A DNA stretch of 39,330 nt from Sphingobacteriia bacterium (GCA_021151535.1 JAGKXC010000008.1:1-39330), one strand, 5' to 3'. Positions 1 through 7,511 are shown, counted from the first letter of the stretch. A program made the numbers and translations. Notes: generated by a model from the letters alone, not told the origin.

Positions 1-741
1 GTTATAATAACCAATGTTTGCCCATGCCGCTTTACCCTTAGGACCTGAAGAAACAACAGGTGTAGCAGAAGTAAACTTCCAAGTTTGGGTGTAAGCGCTA
101 CTAGTAGTAGTTGAGTTAAATGTAATAGGTGTTTTGGTGTAGTTTGGACCTGTTGGTACAGTGAAATCCGCAGTAGGAGGATTAACCGCCTTAACGTTAA
201 CTTCAAAATCCAAAATGTTACCATAGTTAGTTTGTGTTCCGCAACCTTGGCTAGGCAAGAATGAGGAATACATACAACGAATTCTTAAGATTCGTTTTCC
301 TGCAGGATAATTACCGCAAGGAATGGTTAACTGAGCAGTCTTGGTAGTGTTAGAAGCAACCTGTCCAAATGGGCCGGATGATTTAGCAATACATTCTGCA
401 GTTGACAGAGTGTTATCACCATCCATGTCAATCCAAACACCAACATATTCACCAAATGTGCAAGTGTTTTCAACAGTGATAGTAATAACTTCGCCCGGAG
501 TTACATCCATGATGGCTCCAGAAGTCATTAATTTGTTAGAAGATCCAGTGTTGTTGCAATTTAAGCCACTGTAAGATGCTGTTGTTCCAGCACTGTTTTT
601 GATGGTAATACCAGATAAGTAATCTGAGGTACAACCATAAGAATTCGTAGCACTACAAATCTGTGCTTTGGACGCCCCGTACCAACTGAGGGATCCAAAC
701 ATCAGTAATGCCGTTTTCAATTTGGTAAAACTTTTGTTCAT
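1..741 (-). CDS. Secreted GEVED-domain protein, C-terminus off the left edge
   Basis: Reading from an ATG at 741, 247 codons stay open to the window edge, so the gene is partial at its 3' end. Seen: an N-terminal signal peptide (KLKTALLMFGSLSWYGASKAQ, cleavage near residue 27); then a Cys-rich segment whose 'GVWIDMDGDNTLS' stretch (about residue 95) is the hallmark of the GEVED domain, a beta-rich module of Bacteroidota secreted proteins; then, after about residue 190, 'PPTADFTV', the usual beginning of a PKD/Ig-like domain. Known: such proteins generally end in a T9SS sorting domain and act at or beyond the outer membrane, often in adhesion or as enzymes. The missing part would hold any catalytic domain, so no specific function is proposed. 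Confidence 0.75.
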   Translation of the reverse strand, partial: MNKSFTKLKTALLMFGSLSWYGASKAQICSATNSYGCTSDYLSGITIKNSAGTTASYSGLNCNNTGSSNKLMTSGAIMDVTPGEVITITVENTCTFGEYVGVWIDMDGDNTLSTAECIAKSSGPFGQVASNTTKTAQLTIPCGNYPAGKRILRIRCMYSSFLPSQGCGTQTNYGNILDFEVNVKAVNPPTADFTVPTGPNYTKTPITFNSTTTSSAYTQTWKFTSATPVVSSGPKGKAAWANIGYYN

Positions 742-757
742 ATTCACTTTAACTAAA

Positions 758-765
758 CAAAAATA
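758..765 (-). promoter_or_regulatory. Bacteroidota -7 promoter element for the GEVED gene
   Basis: On the minus strand this reads TATTTTTG, an exact TAnnTTTG, and ends 16 bp before the ATG at 741, which would give a leader of about 10 nt. No clear TTG -33 box is visible at the expected distance. Confidence 0.4.
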
Positions 766-846
766 TGATATTTTAATAAAAACTATCACAGATGTTTAAA
801 AAAACTATAATAAAATTACGGACTGCTTACAAAGTTGGTCTTGAAA

Positions 847-862
847 TATCACGAAAGTGATA
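847..862. repeat. Small hairpin with GAAA loop in the intergenic region
   Basis: TATCAC-GAAA-GTGATA is a perfect 6-bp inverted repeat with a GNRA-type loop, lying between the GEVED gene and the DUF4249-like gene. There is no T-run, so it is not an obvious terminator. The rest of 742-1017 is AT-rich. A second 6-bp inverted repeat (ATACCT-ATTA-AGGTAT, 1011-1026) straddles the stop codon of the 1018-2013 gene. Confidence 0.35.
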
Positions 863-1017
863 ATATCCATATGATAGAGATATGCGGAAATGCAACCCGT
901 TTGAGAAAAGTTGCACCAATTTTCGTTAGGATGTTAATCAATCTTGCTCCATAACGTAAAATCTATAAACCAGTTTAGGTTAAGCGTTAATGGTAAACTA
1001 AAAAATGGGAATACCTA

Positions 1018-2013
1018 TTAAGGTATAAAGTTGAATTTCTTGGTAGTACTATCTTTTTGCAAAATAGGTAAGGAATTCCTATCAAAAGGAACGTGCATGA
1101 TGCTCTGTTGTACCCTAGAAGCGAATAACCCAATTCCGTTTTCAATATTGGTGTATTCGGCTTGTTTCTGCACAATTCCAATTGAGGGTTCATTAACAGA
1201 TATATAATCTAACAATGTTTGATTTCCACCATGAAAACTAAAACCTACCCATTTAATTCGGTGTTTTTTATTTGCTTCGGCTTGCAATGAATTCGCCAAA
1301 AATTGTAAGAAAGCCAATCTTGGCATTTGGTGGATAGCTCTAATTCTAGGTTCAACCCTAAAATTTGTAAGCATATTCCATTTTATATAGGTTTGCTCTT
1401 TCTTATTGGTGTCTGATGTATAGAATGATTCTACAACCATATGCATTTTAACATCAAAAGAAAAACTGTTTTCTCCTGGTGTGAAAGCAGTGGTTAAGTA
1501 TGGGGTGCCAATTCCAAAAAATAAACTCTGTTCAAAAATGGGTCCTTGGATGGCGGCCTTGCCTAAAGTCCAAGTTTTTGCGGAAATTTTATTCCCAGAA
1601 AGCGGATTGCTTACATCTAAACGATATTCTCGATTTTGATAAATCGGTTCTTTTGTTGTCCAAACATAGGCTTCTTTACTGGCAAAAATTCCAGAATCTT
1701 TTTTGATTGCCGTTTTCACCAAAACCATTACTCTGCCTGTGGCAACTTCAGTTATTGTTGCGTAAGTAGAATCTAAATATAAACTATCTGGGTTTTGCGC
1801 TACTTCATAAGCGCTACCATTGGTATTAATAAATGCCTTATTGATTTTGATTTCCTGAACAGAATCAAGAGGGTCTAGCAAACCGTAAACGATGATAGAC
1901 TCTTTCCATTTCGCATTTACTTCGAATTCTGTTTCACAAGATGGTAAGGTTAATCCAGCCAATAGGAGAATGGCGATAATTACGCATGATAACAGTTTCT
2001 CTTTGGCTTTCAT
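1018..2013 (-). CDS. DUF4249-like outer-membrane lipoprotein
   Basis: 331 residues. The N-terminus is a lipoprotein signal: charged KAKEK, a hydrophobic stretch, then LTLPSC with the lipidated Cys at about residue 26. After the Cys comes 'KWKESIIVYGLLDPLDSVQEIKINKAF', which resembles the opening strand of the DUF4249 family, in which a lipoprotein describes an Ig-like beta domain followed by a larger beta-rich domain. Family members usually sit beside TonB-dependent receptors. No such receptor is visible here, and the next gene on the same strand is the GEVED protein 276 bp downstream. The match rests on overall pattern only. Function is unknown; cell-surface location is inferred from the lipobox. 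Confidence 0.6.
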   Translation of the reverse strand: MKAKEKLLSCVIIAILLLAGLTLPSCETEFEVNAKWKESIIVYGLLDPLDSVQEIKINKAFINTNGSAYEVAQNPDSLYLDSTYATITEVATGRVMVLVKTAIKKDSGIFASKEAYVWTTKEPIYQNREYRLDVSNPLSGNKISAKTWTLGKAAIQGPIFEQSLFFGIGTPYLTTAFTPGENSFSFDVKMHMVVESFYTSDTNKKEQTYIKWNMLTNFRVEPRIRAIHQMPRLAFLQFLANSLQAEANKKHRIKWVGFSFHGGNQTLLDYISVNEPSIGIVQKQAEYTNIENGIGLFASRVQQSIMHVPFDRNSLPILQKDSTTKKFNFIP

Positions 2014-2031
2014 TGAAATATCCTACTTTTG
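2002..2031 (+). promoter_or_regulatory. Promoter for panB
   Basis: TTTG (2002-2005), 18 bp, TACTTTTG (2024-2031): a full match to the Bacteroidota -33/-7 consensus. Transcription would begin near 2038, giving a leader of about 120 nt that contains the short ORF at 2051. The -33 box lies inside the first codons of the divergent lipoprotein gene. Confidence 0.55.
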
Positions 2032-2045
2032 CTTATGAATTGGTG

Positions 2046-2053
2046 CAAAGATG
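2046..2053 (-). promoter_or_regulatory. Possible -7 element for the DUF4249-like gene
   Basis: Minus-strand CATCTTTG, one mismatch from TAnnTTTG, 32 bp upstream of the ATG at 2013. It overlaps the presumed panB transcription start region, so the two divergent promoters would be interleaved. Confidence 0.25.
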
Positions 2054-2164
2054 CAGTATTCTAAGGAGAAATTCATTGTGAATCGACGAATTATAACGAG
2101 GTTTGAGAGGAATATGACGTCTAGATTGCATCGCCCTAAAAAAGAAAAAGGAAAAGGATTATGA
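2051..2164 (+). CDS. Possible 37-codon leader ORF overlapping panB
   Basis: An ATG at 2051 opens a 37-codon frame ending in TGA at 2162-2164, which shares ATGA with the panB start at 2161. The peptide is strongly basic (many K and R, ending RPKKEKGKGL) and resembles nothing I recognise. The putative transcription start is only about a dozen bases upstream, so it would be the first ORF on the panB message. An ATGA junction is the classic arrangement for translational coupling. No ribosome-binding site is obvious, and the frame could be chance. Confidence 0.25.
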   Translation: MQYSKEKFIVNRRIITRFERNMTSRLHRPKKEKGKGL

Positions 2165-2979
2165 GCATTCATAAAAAGGAACACAAGAAAATCACTACCC
2201 ATGTTTTGGCTGAAATGAAGATGCGCGGAGAGAAAATTTCGATGCTTACAGCTTATGATTATTCGATGGCAAAGATTGTTGATGATGCGGGAATAGATGT
2301 GATTTTGGTGGGTGATTCTGCCTCTAATGTGATGGCTGGGCACGAAACTACATTGCCAATTACGTTGGATCAAATGATTTATCATGCTTCCAGTGTGGTT
2401 AGGGCGATTAACCGTGCTTTGGTGGTAGTAGATTTGCCATTTGGAAGTTATCAAGGTAACAGCAAAGAGGCTTTGGCGTCTACGATTCGAATTATGAAAG
2501 AAAGTGGCGCCCATGCGATAAAAATGGAGGGTGGGGAAGAGATTTTAGAAAGTATTAAGCGAATTTTAACCGCGGGAGTGCCAGTTATGGGCCATTTGGG
2601 TTTGACGCCTCAGAGTATATATAAATTTGGTACTTATACGGTACGAGCAACGGAAGATGCAGAAGCAGAAAAATTACTACGTGATGCGAAATTGCTAGAA
2701 GAAGCGGGTTGTTTTGCCTTGGTTTTGGAGAAAATCCCTGCAGATTTAGCAACTCAGGTAGCTCAAAGTGTTCAAATACCCGTAATCGGCATTGGGGCAG
2801 GAAATGGAGTAGATGGACAGGTGCTGGTTGTTCACGATATGTTGGGTATTACCAATGAGTTTTCGCCCAGATTTTTACGTAGATATTTGAATTTGTATCA
2901 GGAAATTAAAGGTGCTGTTGAACAGTATGTTGAGGACGTGAAATCGCAAGATTTTCCCAACGAAAAAGAGCAATATTAA
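2161..2979 (+). CDS. panB: 3-methyl-2-oxobutanoate hydroxymethyltransferase (ketopantoate hydroxymethyltransferase)
   Basis: 272 residues, close to the usual 260-280. The enzyme transfers a hydroxymethyl group from 5,10-methylene-tetrahydrofolate to alpha-ketoisovalerate to form ketopantoate, the first committed step to pantothenate and CoA, in the cytoplasm. Family signatures are continuous: 'SMLTAYDYSMAKIVDDAGIDVILVGDS' (metal and substrate site with the Asp of VGDS), 'HETTLPITLDQMIYH', 'DLPFGSYQ', 'KMEGG', 'VMGHLGLTPQS', the catalytic-Glu region 'ALVLEKIP', and 'IGIGAGNGVDGQVLVVHDMLG'. VGDSASNV replaces the common VGDSxGMV, a mild variation. The start is supported by AAAGGA just upstream. 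No other pan gene is adjacent. Confidence 0.95.
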   Translation: MSIHKKEHKKITTHVLAEMKMRGEKISMLTAYDYSMAKIVDDAGIDVILVGDSASNVMAGHETTLPITLDQMIYHASSVVRAINRALVVVDLPFGSYQGNSKEALASTIRIMKESGAHAIKMEGGEEILESIKRILTAGVPVMGHLGLTPQSIYKFGTYTVRATEDAEAEKLLRDAKLLEEAGCFALVLEKIPADLATQVAQSVQIPVIGIGAGNGVDGQVLVVHDMLGITNEFSPRFLRRYLNLYQEIKGAVEQYVEDVKSQDFPNEKEQY

Positions 2980-3009
2980 TCTTGTTTTAATAACAATGGG
3001 TTGAAGGAA

Positions 3010-3519
3010 ATGAAGCACAAAGTTGATTTTAGGCCGATGCAGGATTCTGATTATTCTGCAGTAGCGGAAATATTTCAACAAGGCATAGATGGGGGGAATG
3101 CAACTTTTGAAACCGCACCTCCAACTTGGGAACGTTGGAATCAAGATCATTTTAAAGTAGGGCGATGGGTGGCAGTGGCGGCAGAATCTGCCGAGGTAAT
3201 TGGATGGGCAGCCCTGAGTTATGTTTCCAACAGAAATGTGTTTCGCGGCGTTGCAGAATTAAGTATTTATATCCATGATAGGTTTCATGGTAAAGGTGTC
3301 GGTAAAAAATTAATGGAAATCCTAATTCGCGATTCTGAAGAGAATGGAATTTGGATGCTCCAATCTGGAGTATTCCCAGAAAATAAAGCCTCAATAAAAT
3401 TGCATGAGAAGTTGGGATTCCGGAATGTTGGTTTCCGAGAAAAAATTGGCCAAATGCCTAAATCCAATAAATGGAGGGATATCCTGATTTTGGAGCGAAG
3501 ATCCAATACTATTGTTTAA
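3010..3519 (+). CDS. GNAT N-acetyltransferase, phosphinothricin acetyltransferase-like
   Basis: 169 residues from the ATG at 3010; a TTG at 3001 is an alternative. The pattern is that of the PAT/Bar/MnaT branch of the GNAT family: 'FRPMQDSDYSAVAEIFQQGI' at the start, 'NATFET' and 'W..DH' in the acceptor region, the acetyl-CoA loop 'HDRFHGKGVGKKLM' (about residues 93-106), then 'GVFPENKASIKLHEKLGFRNVG' and the terminal 'W.D' segment. Members acetylate the alpha-amino group of small substrates such as methionine derivatives, or of phosphinothricin. The physiological substrate cannot be read from sequence. It starts 30 bp after panB on the same strand and is probably co-transcribed; a functional link is not evident. 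Confidence 0.85.
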   Translation: MKHKVDFRPMQDSDYSAVAEIFQQGIDGGNATFETAPPTWERWNQDHFKVGRWVAVAAESAEVIGWAALSYVSNRNVFRGVAELSIYIHDRFHGKGVGKKLMEILIRDSEENGIWMLQSGVFPENKASIKLHEKLGFRNVGFREKIGQMPKSNKWRDILILERRSNTIV

Positions 3520-3590
3520 ACAAACCACAATAGTAAATATGGAAGTAGCCGAAATAAAGTTGAATTAACTTTAATCCGATTTTCTTAAAT

Positions 3591-3851
3591 TTAATTTCCT
3601 TTTTTATAAGGAGATACCAGTTTCTCTACTTCAGCAATCACTTTCTCACACTGTTCAATTATGGACTTACCTTGATCAGTAATGGAGATAGGCAAGGTGG
3701 TTCGGTCGAAAACTTGTACACCTAATCTCTCTTCAAATGTTTTAATCTGATGGCTAACAGTGCTTTGGTCTGCCGCACATGCATCAGCAGCTTTTGAAAA
3801 ACTTCCAAGTTTTGCAACAGCTACTATGTATTGCATTTGTCTTAATGTCAC
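3591..3851 (-). CDS. Solo LysR-type helix-turn-helix protein without effector domain
   Basis: 86 residues from a GTG at 3851, chosen because AAGGA lies 8 nt upstream; another GTG at 3857 would be only 2 nt from it. The whole protein is a LysR-type winged HTH most like the OxyR/CysB N-terminus: 'TLRQMQYIVAVAKLGSFSKAADACAADQSTVSHQIKTFEERLGVQVFDRT', then the linker helix 'GKSIIEQCEKVIAEVEKLV', then stop. Normal LysR regulators are about 300 residues with a periplasmic-binding-like co-inducer domain, which is absent. No remnant of it follows in the 71 bp to the next gene, so this is either a stable minimal regulator or an old truncation. It probably binds as a dimer; a perfect dyad lies 34 bp upstream. 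Confidence 0.8.
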   Translation of the reverse strand: MTLRQMQYIVAVAKLGSFSKAADACAADQSTVSHQIKTFEERLGVQVFDRTTLPISITDQGKSIIEQCEKVIAEVEKLVSPYKKGN

Positions 3852-3857
3852 AATCAC

Positions 3858-4119
3858 GTTCCTTCTATTTAATGGTTAAAAAAATGAATTATTTAGAATA
3901 ATTCTTAAGACAATATTAGCCATTAAATGGGGTGTTTTTTTTACTTATGCAAATATTCAATGATGTTAAAATGACGTTTATTCGGCTATATTTCGGATAT
4001 TAATATCTCTTACTTGCAGTATATCAATGAATAAAGATAGGAACTAGGTAACATATTGAGTTTTGTCATAATTTTGTCATGAAATCAATTCTTTTGTGAG
4101 TGAACGATTTTCCCTAATG
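3858..4119. other. Intergenic region with dyad and direct repeats
   Basis: No gene is seen between the LysR-like ORF and the aldolase gene. The AT-rich stretch holds the dyad at 3886-3904, two direct copies of TTTTGTCAT (4061-4069 and 4072-4080, 11 bp apart, one helical turn) and the fsa terminator at its right end. The direct repeats could be a protein-binding site; nothing else marks their function. Confidence 0.5.
3886..3904. promoter_or_regulatory. Perfect dyad, candidate LysR-type operator
   Basis: GAATTATT-TAG-AATAATTC: two exact 8-bp arms around 3 bp. LysR-type proteins bind interrupted dyads of about this size (T-N11-A class), usually just upstream of their own gene, and this one lies 34 bp before the GTG start of the solo HTH protein. 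Autoregulation is an inference. Confidence 0.45.
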
Positions 4120-4147
4120 AAAAAAGCAGCCTTTTGGCTGCTTTTAA
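4120..4147 (-). terminator. Rho-independent terminator of fsa
   Basis: Perfect stem AAAAGCAGCC (4122-4131) / GGCTGCTTTT (4136-4145) with a TTTT loop. On the minus strand it ends in six T and follows the fsa stop codon by about 70 bp. It is nearly symmetric and could also act on plus transcripts. Confidence 0.8.
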
Positions 4148-4217
4148 GATGAATTATTGCCAAAATGTAACAAATTGACAAAAAATATGATGTTTTATTA
4201 GTGACTTATGGGAAAAA

Positions 4218-4874
4218 TCACTTGTTTCCTTTGGCGTGATCCGCTAAAAATTGAGCCAATCCGATATCAGTTAATGGGTGCTTTAACAATCCCAAAATTG
4301 CACTTAAAGGACAAGTAACAACATGAGCTCCAACCTCAGCACTTTTAACAATATGAAGTGGATTTCTGATGCTAGCCGCCAAGATTTGAGTTTCGTAACC
4401 TTGGATGCTATAGATATGTGCAATCTGAGAAATTAATTCCATGCCGTCCCAGTTCATATCGTCTATTCTTCCTATGAAAGGTGACAAATAGGTAGCACCT
4501 GCTTTTGCTGCTAAAATTGCTTGACCAGAACTAAACACCAAAGTACAATTGGTTCGAATACCTTTTGAACTGAAATATTTAATTGCCTTGATACCGTCTT
4601 TAATCATCGGAACTTTTACTACAATGTTCTTATGCAATGCGGCTAACTTTTCACCTTCTGCAATAATGCCTTCATAATCAGTGCTGATTACTTCTGCGCT
4701 TACGTCGCCATCAACCATTTCACATATGGTTTTGTAATGGTTAATCACAGCTTCTTCTCCAAAAATGCCTTCTTTTGCCATTAAAGATGGATTTGTTGTA
4801 ACTCCATCAAGGATGCCAAGATCATGGGCTTCTTTGATTTGTGCAAGGTTAGCGGTGTCGATAAAAAATTTCAT
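4218..4874 (-). CDS. fsa: Fructose-6-phosphate aldolase / transaldolase (small TalC-FSA type)
   Basis: 218 residues, matching the 210-220 residue short transaldolase family. Signatures: 'MKFFIDTANLAQIKE' with the first catalytic Asp (D6), 'DGVTTNPSLMAKEG' (T26-N28), Schiff-base lysine K87 in 'NIVVKVPM', 'NCTLVFSSGQAILAAKAGATYLSPFIGRIDD' and 'QILAASIRNPLHI'. Known: these enzymes either cleave and form fructose 6-phosphate from dihydroxyacetone and glyceraldehyde 3-phosphate, or act as transaldolases in the pentose phosphate pathway. In the motif 'YLSPFIGRIDD' this protein has the phenylalanine usual for transaldolase activity where E. coli FSA has Tyr, so transaldolase is the likelier activity. 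It is a single-gene transcript with its own terminator. Confidence 0.9.
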   Translation of the reverse strand: MKFFIDTANLAQIKEAHDLGILDGVTTNPSLMAKEGIFGEEAVINHYKTICEMVDGDVSAEVISTDYEGIIAEGEKLAALHKNIVVKVPMIKDGIKAIKYFSSKGIRTNCTLVFSSGQAILAAKAGATYLSPFIGRIDDMNWDGMELISQIAHIYSIQGYETQILAASIRNPLHIVKSAEVGAHVVTCPLSAILGLLKHPLTDIGLAQFLADHAKGNK

Positions 4875-4878
4875 GTGT

Positions 4879-4886
4879 CAAAAATA
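4879..4886 (-). promoter_or_regulatory. Possible -7 element of fsa
   Basis: Minus-strand TATTTTTG, an exact TAnnTTTG, only 4 bp before the fsa ATG. If used, the message would be almost leaderless, so the element may be fortuitous. Confidence 0.25.
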
Positions 4887-4962
4887 CACCAACTTATTTA
4901 CTACTATTACTGACTTCTTATTTTAGCATGCACAAGTTTTACACCGATTTTTTACAAAAGTT

Positions 4963-4970
4963 CATCTTTG
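4963..4970 (+). promoter_or_regulatory. Possible -7 element of queD-folE
   Basis: CATCTTTG, one mismatch from TAnnTTTG; the similar TATCTTTGCA precedes the leucine dehydrogenase gene. It would give a leader of about 105 nt. I looked for a preQ1 riboswitch in that leader and see none. Confidence 0.25.
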
Positions 4971-5082
4971 CAAAAACAATTTTACTGATTGTGCGGTTTA
5001 TATTGCAATAACATTTGAATTTCAATTTGATTTAAGACATTGATTTCAAAAAATCATTTCATTTTAAAAAACCCAAAATACA

Positions 5083-5505
5083 TTGGATACGAAAAGAAGA
5101 AGAGTGGCAGTTTACAGAAGAGCACATTTTAATGCAGCTCATCGTTTACATGTGCCACAATGGTCAGTAGAAGAGAATAAAGCTTTCTTTGGATTGTGTA
5201 ACAATGATCATTATCACGGTCACAATTATGAAATTGAAGTGAAAGTAGAAGGGTTTGTGAATGAAGTAACTGGTTATTTGGTTGATATGAAGTTTATCAA
5301 ACAACTTATTGAAAAAGAAATCGTTGAAAGATTTGATCATAAAAATTTGAATTTAGACACTGAAGAGTTCAAAACAATTAACCCAACCGCAGAAAATATT
5401 GTTTGGGTGATTTGGGAAAAGTTACGTGCTCGATTATCTGAAGATTTGGATTTGAGCGTGCGTTTGTATGAAACTCCTCGTAATTTTGTAGAATACAATG
5501 GATAA
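5083..5505 (+). CDS. queD: 6-carboxy-5,6,7,8-tetrahydropterin synthase / 6-pyruvoyl-tetrahydropterin synthase family
   Basis: 140 residues from TTG at 5083; GTG at 5104 is the alternative, and a stop lies in frame upstream. The T-fold enzyme is recognised by 'RRAHFNAAHRL' (first zinc His), 'FGLCNNDHYHGHNYEIEV' (catalytic Cys, then the HGH zinc pair), 'GYLVDMKFIKQLIEKEI', 'FDHKNLN' (catalytic His) and 'NPTAENIVWVIWEKL', with the terminal 'VRLYETPRNFVEY' carrying the substrate Glu. It converts 7,8-dihydroneopterin triphosphate to carboxytetrahydropterin for queuosine; pyruvoyl-tetrahydropterin synthase activity is the alternative. It overlaps folE by 8 bp, so the enzyme that makes its substrate is translated from the same message. 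Confidence 0.88.
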   Translation: MDTKRRRVAVYRRAHFNAAHRLHVPQWSVEENKAFFGLCNNDHYHGHNYEIEVKVEGFVNEVTGYLVDMKFIKQLIEKEIVERFDHKNLNLDTEEFKTINPTAENIVWVIWEKLRARLSEDLDLSVRLYETPRNFVEYNG

Positions 5506-6187
5506 AAACCTATATCAGGACATCCTGAAACATATCGAAGAGGCGGGCGATGCACACATTAGCTCGGGGCTGGAAACACCGCTAAGAGAAGATGCATTTG
5601 CCATAGATGATGCGTTGAAGATTGAATTAATCGCCAAACATTTCCGTGAAATTATGCATGTTTTGGGATTGGATCTAGAGGATGAAAGTTTGCAAGGTAC
5701 TCCTTTACGGGTAGCAAAAATGTTTATTCAAGAACAGTTCAAAGGCCTAGATCCCAAGAATAAACCTTCAGTTACTTTGTTTGAAAATCCGTATCAATAC
5801 AAAGAAATGTTATTGGAAAGGAATATACATTTTCATAGTACCTGTGAGCATCATTTCGTTCCTATTCACGGACATGCACATGTCGCCTATTTCTCTTCTG
5901 GTAAAGTGATTGGTTTAAGCAAGTTGAATCGTATAGTAGATTATTATGCTCGCAGGCCTCAAGTACAAGAACGAATGACTGTGCAAATTGCCAATGAATT
6001 AATGGAAGCGCTTCAAACAAAAGACGTTGCAGTTGTGGTTGATGCAAAACACATGTGTGTTGCATCAAGAGGTATTAAAGACATTACTTCAACTACGGTT
6101 ACCAGTAGTTTTCATGGTAGGTTTAATGATCCAGATGTACGTGCTGAATTACTAAAGTACATCAGTATGGATGATTCACGGAGTTAA
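5498..6187 (+). CDS. folE: GTP cyclohydrolase I
   Basis: 229 residues, typical of the zinc-dependent type I enzyme, which converts GTP to 7,8-dihydroneopterin triphosphate, the common precursor of folate and of the QueD pathway. Visible motifs: 'LQGTPLRVAKMFIQEQFKGLD', the zinc and active-site segment 'HFHSTCEHHFVPIHGHAHVAYF', 'VIGLSKLNRIVDYYARRPQVQERMT', and the second zinc Cys in 'DAKHMCVASRGIKD', followed by 'TTVTSSFHG'. The N-terminal 50 residues are acidic and variable, as is common in the family. Its start lies inside the end of queD, which implies coupled translation. A strong hairpin terminator follows within 20 bp. Confidence 0.95.
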   Translation: MDKNLYQDILKHIEEAGDAHISSGLETPLREDAFAIDDALKIELIAKHFREIMHVLGLDLEDESLQGTPLRVAKMFIQEQFKGLDPKNKPSVTLFENPYQYKEMLLERNIHFHSTCEHHFVPIHGHAHVAYFSSGKVIGLSKLNRIVDYYARRPQVQERMTVQIANELMEALQTKDVAVVVDAKHMCVASRGIKDITSTTVTSSFHGRFNDPDVRAELLKYISMDDSRS

Positions 6188-6204
6188 AATAGAATTTAAA
6201 TATA

Positions 6205-6234
6205 AAAAAGGGCCACTTTTAAGTGGCCTTTTTT
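6205..6234. terminator. Bidirectional terminator between folE and the convergent secreted-protein operon
   Basis: GGCCACTT (6211-6218), TT, AAGTGGCC (6221-6228), flanked by A-run and T-run on both sides, so it can terminate in either direction. It lies 23 bp after folE and 17 bp after the end of the minus-strand operon. Confidence 0.85.
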
Positions 6235-6250
6235 ATGCATTCTAAAAATG

Positions 6251-7510
6251 CTATCGCTCTATCATTACCAATGACTCAGATAAAATCTGATTGGTGTTGC
6301 TCATGGCTTTAATGATGTAAATACCTGTTTTTAATCCCCTTACGTCAATCTGGTGAATTTTATTATTGTCACCAAAATCAGAAGTTGCTATTTGATACAT
6401 TTTGCCATCAATTCCTACAATGAGCCAATAATTGATGTTTCTTAACATCTCTATGTTATTCTGGGAATTGGGGTTGATGTGTAAAAAATCACGTGTTGGA
6501 TTGGGGTAAAATTCAATGGCTGAATTTTGCAATTCGTTAATTCGTGTTCCCGCTTGTGGATTTTCTTCACAAACCAAAGCCAAATTCAACTTGGAAGTTT
6601 TATCCAAGTAGGTAGTAATGCCAAATTTGGCGTCTAAATACCAAGCCTTGGCCGATTGATTAAACAATGTACTGGACGACCAATACTTGGAGGCTGAAGT
6701 GCTCGAAAAAATAGTTTTGTCCAAACATGGCTGTAATAACTGATAATCTGCAAGTGATTGCAATTCTTTGATGTTGGGAACGTGGCATTTTTTGCTACTC
6801 AAACTGTTGGCCCACAGCAATGCTTGTGACCATGTAGCCGTTATAGAATCAGGATAAACCAACCAGCTAATTTGGCTGCGATTGTCTTTAACCAATCCAT
6901 TACTGTTTTTAATGAATTTTTGAGAAATTGTATCGGCCCAAGTATTCCTTACTGCTCTAGCTTGAAATTTTTTAGTTCCTCCACTGGAAATAGTTTCCGT
7001 TCTTGGGTGATTCCCGATTCCGCCACCCGAATTGGTTACCCAAACTTTGGTAGTGTCGTTTAATTGTGTAACAGAAGTGTACCAATATTCTGCGCCGGTG
7101 TTTTTAAAATAACTCACATCCAATGCTGGATTATTTTTTTCTAAATGCATTATCGAATATGCCTCTAATGGCGTTGGTAATCTCCAGTCTGTAAAACCGC
7201 CCAGGGTTAATGTGTCACAATAATGTTTGGCATTCCAGTACGACATTTCTCCGCCATCTCCCCGCTGCCACATCAATTTTGTAGTTGAATCAAAGACAAT
7301 ATCTGCGCTGATATTGTGAAGTTTTATGGATTGAGTGTTAACATCATTGTCTTCCCCAAATGTATCGGTATATCCCTTTGTAATTCCAGTTTCAGGAATG
7401 GAATATACAGTTCTTATATAGGTTTGAGCTTGAGCGAAATTTATACCTATGCATAAAAATCCCATCGCCCAAAAAGAGCGGATATTATTTCTTCTGGCGA
7501 TAAAATTCAT
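6251..7510 (-). CDS. Secreted DUF1566 (Lcl C-terminal-like) protein with T9SS sorting domain
   Basis: 419 residues from ATG 7510. An in-frame ATG at 7555 would overlap the upstream gene and would put the signal peptide internally, so 7510 (1 bp after the previous stop) is preferred. Seen: signal peptide ending 'INFAQAQT'; two tandem DUF1566 modules, the first with 'LMWQ' (79-82), 'YWNAKHYC' and 'WRLPT' (109-113), the second with 'ISWLVYPDSITATWSQALLWANSL' and 'VPNIKELQSL'; then 'FYPNPTRDFLHI...' and 'LKTGIYIIKAM', a type A T9SS sorting domain. DUF1566 is a C-type-lectin-like or sulfatase-modifying-factor-like fold found in surface proteins. It is the last gene of a four-gene operon of exported proteins; ligand unknown. 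Confidence 0.85.
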   Translation of the reverse strand: MNFIARRNNIRSFWAMGFLCIGINFAQAQTYIRTVYSIPETGITKGYTDTFGEDNDVNTQSIKLHNISADIVFDSTTKLMWQRGDGGEMSYWNAKHYCDTLTLGGFTDWRLPTPLEAYSIMHLEKNNPALDVSYFKNTGAEYWYTSVTQLNDTTKVWVTNSGGGIGNHPRTETISSGGTKKFQARAVRNTWADTISQKFIKNSNGLVKDNRSQISWLVYPDSITATWSQALLWANSLSSKKCHVPNIKELQSLADYQLLQPCLDKTIFSSTSASKYWSSSTLFNQSAKAWYLDAKFGITTYLDKTSKLNLALVCEENPQAGTRINELQNSAIEFYPNPTRDFLHINPNSQNNIEMLRNINYWLIVGIDGKMYQIATSDFGDNNKIHQIDVRGLKTGIYIIKAMSNTNQILSESLVMIER

Positions 7511-7511
7511 A

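Noticed and set aside
2023..2514. 163-codon frame antisense to panB
   Set aside because: It overlaps both the promoter and the conserved N-terminal half of panB, and its translation has no recognisable feature.
4971..5082. preQ1 riboswitch upstream of queD
   Set aside because: The leader has no GC-rich stem with the A-rich tail pseudoknot of preQ1 aptamers; it is plain AT-rich sequence.
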